Assembly (NCBI GenBank): GCA_032622095.1
Contig: CP136065.1
Coordinates: 39,249,503 to 39,313,502, forward strand
Direction: 5' to 3'
From: Siphonodentalium dalli
Lineage: Eukaryota > Mollusca > Scaphopoda > Gadilida > Siphonodentaliidae
DNA length: 64,000 nucleotides
The notes beneath the pieces are model-generated. The model did no database searches, was not told the DNA's origin, and saw nothing but the letters and a program-made list of their open reading frames with translations. A program made the translations under genes and the position numbers. This document shows positions 58,651-64,000 of this stretch, one piece after another (position 1 is the stretch's first letter; each line of letters opens with the position of its first letter).

Positions 58651-59440
58651 TCCATAAAAAAAAATATTAGCTATATAGATGTTGCAAATCACCAACATGT
58701 TAGGAACAATATCCCAAAGTTTCAAATCTCTACATTTAAAACTGTAGGAGGAGTTGATTACACCATGAAGGTACCCAATCTCATCCAAAAGGCAAAAATG
58801 TTCCAAATTTTCTAAGTCGAAAACCCCCCAAAAATAAGGAAAAAATGATATTTTTTATTAGCTATATAGATGTTGCAAATCACCAACATGTTAGGAACAA
58901 TATCCAAGAGTTTCAAATCTCTACATTTAAAACTGTAGGAGGAGTTGATTACACCATGAAGGTACCCAATCTCATCCAAAAGGCAAAAATGTTCCAAATT
59001 TTCTAAGTCGAAAACCCCCCAAAAATATGGAAAAAATGATATTTTGTATTAGCTATACATATGTTGCAAATCACCAACATGTTAGGAACAATATCCCAGA
59101 GTTTCAAATCTCTACATTTAAAACTGTAGGAGGAGTTGATTACACCATGAAGGTACCCAATCTCATCCAAAAGGCAAAAATGTTCCAAATTTTCTAAGTC
59201 GAAAACCCCCCAAAAATATGGAAAAATTGATATGTTTGATTAGCTATATAGATGTTGCAAATCACCAACATGTTAGGAACAATATCCCAGAGTTTCAAAT
59301 CTCTACGTTTAAAACTGTAGGAGGAGTTGATTACACCATGAAGGTACCCGATCTCGGACGCACGGACGCACGGACACACGGACGGACGGACGGACGGACA
59401 CACGGACGGACGGACGGACGGACGGACGAGGGTCATTTCT
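58650..59440. repeat. 191-bp tandem repeat, 4 units, ending in GACG tract
   Basis: Units start near TATTAGCTATATAGATGTTG at about 58665, 58856, 59047 and 59238, with an exact 191-bp period and very few differences. The last is cut within CCATGAAGGTACCC and replaced by a GGACGGACGGACACACGGAC tract (59355-59427). Low divergence indicates recent amplification. Minus-strand frames of 60-80 codons are repeat artefacts. Confidence 0.95.
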
Positions 59441-59619
59441 ATAGTCCTCCGACGGAAACGTCGGGGGACAAAAAAACGGAACCCGATATGTCAAGCCATT
59501 TCGGAGAAGATACGCTAACAACAATAAAACAGATAAAGAGCGTTGTTTCCTACGGTCAAGGTCATACAACATTTCCTGCGTGTGCTCATGGCTATGCAGG
59601 TACGAAAATTCAAATGCGC

Positions 59620-59780
59620 AGGCGTTCGTATATAGGTAGTACCCACCCACCACCCCATCCCGTCAGCCATAGTATCTTATGCGCCGCAGGCGTTCGTATA
59701 TAGGTAGTACACACCCACCACTCCATCCCGCCACCCATAGTATCTTATGCGCCGAAGGCGCTCGTATATAGCTAGTATAT
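59620..59780. repeat. ~70-bp tandem repeat with GCGCCGCAGGCG near-palindrome
   Basis: AGTATCTTATGCGCCGCAGG followed by CGTTCGTATATAGGTAGTAC..CACCCACCAC, twice plus a partial unit. The same ATAGTATCTTATGCGCCACAGG motif stands at the edge of the 46-bp satellites (about 3695 and 25575). Confidence 0.8.
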
Positions 59781-61020
59781 CATTATAGAGCGCAGACGCT
59801 GATGCACATAATGCAAAAAGTCCCAACTCAATATCTTAAACCCTTCTGGATTCCGTATAAAGAGCGTTCTTTTATCCTTCGACCAGTAGCATACTGATTA
59901 ACCGGAAGTGCGACCCCTATCATTTTTCAGTATTTTATAACACAAATACACGCGCAAATAATGAAGAGCAACCCCAATCATTTTTCGGTGGTTTATAACA
60001 CATGTACATGCGCAAATAACGAAAAATGTCAGAACCCGATATATCAAGCCGTTTAGGAGCAGATACGTTAACAACAATAAAACAGATAAAGAGCGTTGTT
60101 TCCAAAGGTCAAGGTCAGAAGAAATTTCGTATTTGTGCATCGACTGCGTCTGCTCAATGGCTATGTAGGTACAAAATTTCAAATCAATTGGCCACGCCGT
60201 TTCGATGATATAAGAAACTAAACATCGATTTTGCAATTTTGAAATTCATTCTAGGGGTCCGAAAACCCCATAAAAATCAGGTTTTAAGCATCCATAACTC
60301 GAGAAGTTTAAGTCCGATTTTAAAAATTTGAGTGGTATAGTGGTCAGCGACCACTACAGATTATGTCTACCAAATTTCATTAAAATCTGCGCCAAAATAG
60401 TTTTGAGATACATACTCACACGCCCGCTCTCCCGAACCGGAAGTGAAATCCGTTAACTATATATATCGTTCGAGAGCGCAGAATTTGCGGCACATAATGC
60501 AAAAAGTCCAACTCAATATCTCAAGCCGTTCTAGATTCCCTATAAAGAGCGTTATTTTATCCTTCGACCAGTAGCGAACTTTTAAACCGGAAGTGCGAAC
60601 CCTATAATTTTTCGGTGGTTCATAACACACATACATGCGCAAATAACGAAAAAAGTCCGAAATCCATATCTCAAGCCGTTTCGTAAGAGATACGTTCACA
60701 ACAATAAAACAGATAGAGAGCGTAGTTTCCAATGTTCAAGGTCAAACGAAATTCCCTATTTGTGCCTCGACTTCGTATACGCAATGGCTATGCAGGTACC
60801 AAATTTCAAATCAATCGGTCAAGCTGTTTCGACGATATAAGAATTCAAACCTCGATTTCGCAAGTTACTTTTGTGTCGCGAAAAACCCCCAAAAATCAAC
60901 AAAATGGCGATAACTCCGATGGTCAAGGTCGGACGAAATTCTCAATAGGCTATTTAGCGAGATCTTCCAAGGTTTTATTCTGAAGAAAAAAAACGCAGGT
61001 GAATCGGTTCAGCCGTTCCC
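59778..61020. repeat. Composite repeat cluster, further copies
   Basis: Two more copies of the CCGGAAGTG composite unit (about 59778-59920 and 60465-60610), interleaved with TTTTTCGGTGGTTYATAACAC..GCGCAAATAACGAAAAA pieces and with ACCAAATTTCAAATCAATCGG..GTTTCGACGATATAAG pieces. No gene. Confidence 0.75.
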
Positions 61021-61088
61021 GAGATATAAGGGTGTTATTGGAATAATAAAAAAAAAACAAATAATAATAAAAGCCAGAAGAATTACAA

Positions 61089-61119
61089 TATACTTCCATG
61101 TTAAAACATGGAAGTATAA
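61089..61119. repeat. Short hairpin ATACTTCCATGTT/AACATGGAAGTAT
   Basis: Perfect 13-bp stem. A near copy, ATACTTCCTTGG..CCATGGAAGTAT, occurs at 63178-63206, and single arms occur at about 61151. These look like the termini of repeat families rather than gene signals. Confidence 0.75.
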
Positions 61120-61269
61120 TAAGAACTAGAGGTCAGATTCCATGGAATCAGATATACTTCCATGGTACTCCATCCCATCCCATGTGAGTGTTATGCGTAT
61201 ATGTGTGTTCCTCTTCGTGCGAGTGCATATTGGTGCCTTACGATCCGATGGTGGACTTGCATTGACATT

Positions 61270-61740
61270 TCTAAATTTAATATATATTTTGGTACTTCTG
61301 TTTGTCTGTTTGTTTGTCTGTCAGCTATGGCCGGGAAAACTGCTGGACGGATTTTGACGAAATCTGATAATTGTGGGTACTTATGTCCAGGGAGTGTTTT
61401 GGACGAGTCGAATCGTGACCCCCGACCTAACATTCAATTTGGTCTTCAAAAAGGTCAATCGAAGATCAAATCGGGTAAAACAGACGGATTTCCACGAAAT
61501 TCGATACCTAGGGGTACGTTTGTCCCGGGGGGTCTTTTGTGCGGGTCAAGTCGTGACCCCAACCTGACACTAACCTTCGAAATGGTCAGTTCAAGGTCAA
61601 ATCGAGTAAAACGAACGGATTTCGACGAAATTTGATACCTAGGAAAACTTTTGTCCGGGGAGTGTTTTGGACAGGTCAAATCGCGACAATAGGTCACTTT
61701 TACAGTAGAGCGGACATACATATATAGTATATCGGTGAGC
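61270..61740. repeat. Diverged, inverted relative of the AAGGTCA composite repeat
   Basis: Starts with a TTTGTCTGTTTGTTTGTCTG tract, then GGAAAACTGCTGGACGGATT and TTGACGAAATCTGA, then three ~140-bp units with GGTACTTTTGTCCGGGGAGT-like and GTCAAATCGTGACC-like parts. This is the reverse orientation of the family at 44920-46236. ORFs crossing it are artefacts. Confidence 0.75.
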
Positions 61741-62690
61741 ATATTTCATGCATTTGCCTTGCTTCTTGATAAGTCCGTTTGAATTTGCGTCATGAAGAGA
61801 GGATTTGAATTTGAGTAATATATATAACCCGTTACAACGTTATACGCTACCAGGGTTAAACCTTTCAATATAAATCATTAAAAAGTGTACTAATCTTGCG
61901 TTTAGATATTACTTATCACAACCACTCATCGAAAAGTTTTTATCTCAATATATGATTTTCGGAGTAATTTTCCCCATTTGATCTTCGGTGGAATTTTCCA
62001 AATCTGAACCCACCCGACACAAACACTCCCTTGAGCAGGTTGCGTTTATATTAGAGAGGTCAAATTTTGGAGGCATACCTACAGTATACCGGCTGACGTA
62101 CCACCGTATTAAACTCGCTCCTACATCAGCCCGTTTGGATTTGGGGCTAAAAATCGGCTAGTGGTAGACTACAGAAGTATACATATTTATGATATATAGC
62201 GTTGTCACGAGTAAACCGTTCCATCTGAAAATTAGAAAATCGCCCTCTGGATGCGCGTGAACACTGCCCATCAGATGTACTCGTCAAAAACAAGTATCTC
62301 GATGTTTGAATTTTCCCCCCTTTGCAATTTTCGTAGAATTTTCCTAAAGTCTCAACCCACACTGACACGCATTCTCCGTTGGGCATGTTACATTTATAGT
62401 ATAGCCGTCAAACGTCTGGGACGTACATAACGTATGACAATGTACATGCTACGACATTATCTTGCTCTTTAATCACCAGGTTTGAATTTGGCGGGAAACA
62501 TAGTTGCAATATATAACGTACCCTGTAACGCGGAAAGTCCTAGGTAAAATATGTTTAGGCGGTATATTCGAGTTAGAATAACTCGTCCAGTTCGGAATAT
62601 GCAATAAAAAATTTAGAGCTCTGTACTTATAAAAAAAAACAAAACAAAAAAAAACAAAAAACTCGGTTTACTCATTCTGGTGTATGTTGT
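61741..62690. other. Intergenic sequence, two diverged ~300-bp direct copies suspected
   Basis: GATTTTCGGAGTAATTTTCC..CAAATCTGAACCCACCCGAC (about 61950-62030) resembles TTTGCAATTTTCGTAGAATT..CTCAACCCACACTGACACGC (about 62325-62370). A poly-A tract with C interruptions lies at 62630-62662. No gene recognised. Confidence 0.45.
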
Positions 62691-62699
62691 GTCTCTATT

Positions 62700-63040
62700 T
62701 ATGGGCGGTAACTCCTGAGGGAAAGCGCGGACATAAGTTTTTATGCCCGTGGGCAGTAGGGCATATCGAGGTGTGCATACAGTCCAAGTTTCGATGCTCT
62801 GCTCCTTATAATTTCCGAGATAATAACATTACATTTTTTTAGATAAAGGGAGATAACTCCGCAGGGGAAACGCGGACAATATTCATTATACGTCGATAGG
62901 TTAGAACTCGTTGACCACAACATACGTACAAAATTTGAGATTGATACTCCTTATACTTTCAGATATTAGGGAGTTGTAAAAGTGTCGAGTATAATAATAA
63001 TGAAAAATAGTCGAAAAAGGGCGATAACTCCGTCAAAATC
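62700..63040. repeat. GGCGRTAACTC-family repeat, 3 units
   Basis: Cores GGCGGTAACTCC (62703), GGGAGATAACTCC (62848) and AGGGCGATAACTCC (63017) are spaced about 145-170 bp, each followed by a CAA-TTT-AGATT / TCCTTATA-TTTC-AGAT part. Related to 8510-9350 and 34460-35165. Confidence 0.7.
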
Positions 63041-63339
63041 CATTGGGCCGAGTTTCGGATACAATTATACTTAGTAAACCGTGGATGCCTACAATCGCTA
63101 GAGATTTCACGTTCCTAGTGCCATTAGTTTCTGAGTATTTCAAAATAAACGGAAAACGGCACCACTACAAAAACAATATACTTCCTTGGTTACACCATGG
63201 AAGTATAATAATAGGGAAAATCATGATCTGAAAGAATCGGATTTTTGGGACGGAAACACGAAGTATGTTGATTATATGTTGTTCTTAACATGTGTGTGTT
63301 TATCTTATATGTTTGTAAGTGACCTCACCCCTACTTCTA

Positions 63340-64000
63340 AATTGGGTAACGGGATTGGGAAATTCCAAACCCGGCTCAAAATGCGAAGTTTGAGGGCCCG
63401 TAACTCAGTTATTTCCCAATGGATTTTAAAATTGTTTTCAGTATTATGATTAGTTCCTCGCGTAGACTGTTTGTTATAAATTTTGTCTGACTCGGAGACG
63501 GACAACATTTTGATTATTGGAAAGAATACGGGTCCAGATTCAAATTTTGAGAGCACAAATCTCGGCCATTTGTTAACGGATTTACGATCTGTTTTGAGTT
63601 TTGTGATCACCGTGTATGGTAGATGTTATATTCTAAGTTTCATATAATTCGAAGACGAAATACATTTTGGTACCTCGGACCACCCCTCCCCTGACCCACA
63701 ACACTGAACCGACACTGGCAAAATTCGGCACACCACGTGCTCTTTTCAGACCGCACGCACTGGGATATCAGATGACATCCTAAGTTCGACATCTTCGGAG
63801 GAGATGTGTACACAAACACATGGGCCCAAATATGCATAGTTTGAAGGCACGCAACTCTGTCATTTTTCAATGGATTTTCGAAATTCTTTCAGTTTCTAGA
63901 TCAGTTGGCGGTATAGATGTTATATTTCAAGTTTCATCTGATTCGGAAAAGAATACAAAATTGGTACCCCGGGCCGCCCCTCCCCTGACCCACAACACTG
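63340..64000. repeat. ~235-bp degenerate repeat, about 3 units, running off the window
   Basis: TTTGAGGGCCCGTAACTCAG..CCCAATGGATTTTAAAAT (63389), a diverged unit at about 63545, and TTTGAAGGCACGCAACTCTG..TCAATGGATTTTCGAAAT (63840). GGACCACCCCTCCCCTGACC occurs at 63678 and in a variant at 63970. No gene. Confidence 0.65.

Noticed and set aside
59218-59703. 161-codon frame with repeated RTDGRT
   Set aside because: The Arg-Thr-Asp-Gly part is a translation of the GACGGACG tract; there is no conserved start or domain.
61162-61635. 157-codon frame
   Set aside because: Runs through the inverted AAGGTCA-type composite repeat and changes with it; no domain.

Overview
This is eukaryotic, AT-rich, repeat-dense DNA, most likely from a bivalve mollusc (inference). 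It carries a local cluster of RING-less B-box/coiled-coil/beta-propeller (TRIM-like) genes of the kind expanded in bivalves, non-coding upstream exons implied by splice acceptors, and many short-monomer repeats ending in GACGGACG-type tracts of the sort common in mollusc genomes. I see no operons, bacterial genes or CRISPR array. The species cannot be fixed from the window.

Only three intact protein-coding genes are supported. All are on the minus strand and all are paralogues of one another: 5450-6943, 30240-31730 and 55963-57465. Each is a single coding exon of 496-500 codons. In each, an in-frame TAA lies 4-6 nt upstream of the ATG and a 3' splice acceptor lies just before it, so the protein starts here and no RING domain is added upstream. 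Partial 3'-end copies of the gene lie just downstream of each one; the best preserved is at about 55725-55925.

The genes sit in a tandem segmental duplication. Block A (1-7445, again 21347-32210, and a truncated start at 49985-50400) carries the gene. Block X (about 8095-21346 and 36115-44230) separates the A blocks. X contains a decayed PIF1-type helicase (16012-16500; 39351-39832), recognisable from motifs scattered through frameshifted DNA. It also contains a copy of the A-block spacer without its expanded satellites. Minisatellites differ strongly between the copies: the 40-bp array has 1, 1, 16 and 30 units, and the 46-bp array has about 26 and 55 units.

Mobile elements are layered on this. 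A 4.25-kb element with 25-bp terminal inverted repeats (10823-15072) has an unoccupied paralogous site at 38114. A 1.55-kb hAT-like element (27099-28652) is inserted inside the 46-bp satellite. An ~0.88-kb inverted-repeat-ended element is present in two A blocks and absent from the third. A foldback-like element has inverted minisatellite ends (48440-49890). A 3.8-kb segment is bracketed by long inverted repeats (51769-55615). Several mollusc-type composite repeats fill 44.9-47.3 kb and 58.6-64 kb. Some of these carry exact consensus sites for animal transcription factors (DR0 nuclear receptor, NRF1, ETS) at a regular period.

No novel defence or biosynthetic system is evident. The most interesting material is the evolving TRIM-like gene array, the satellite expansion series and the structured mobile elements.
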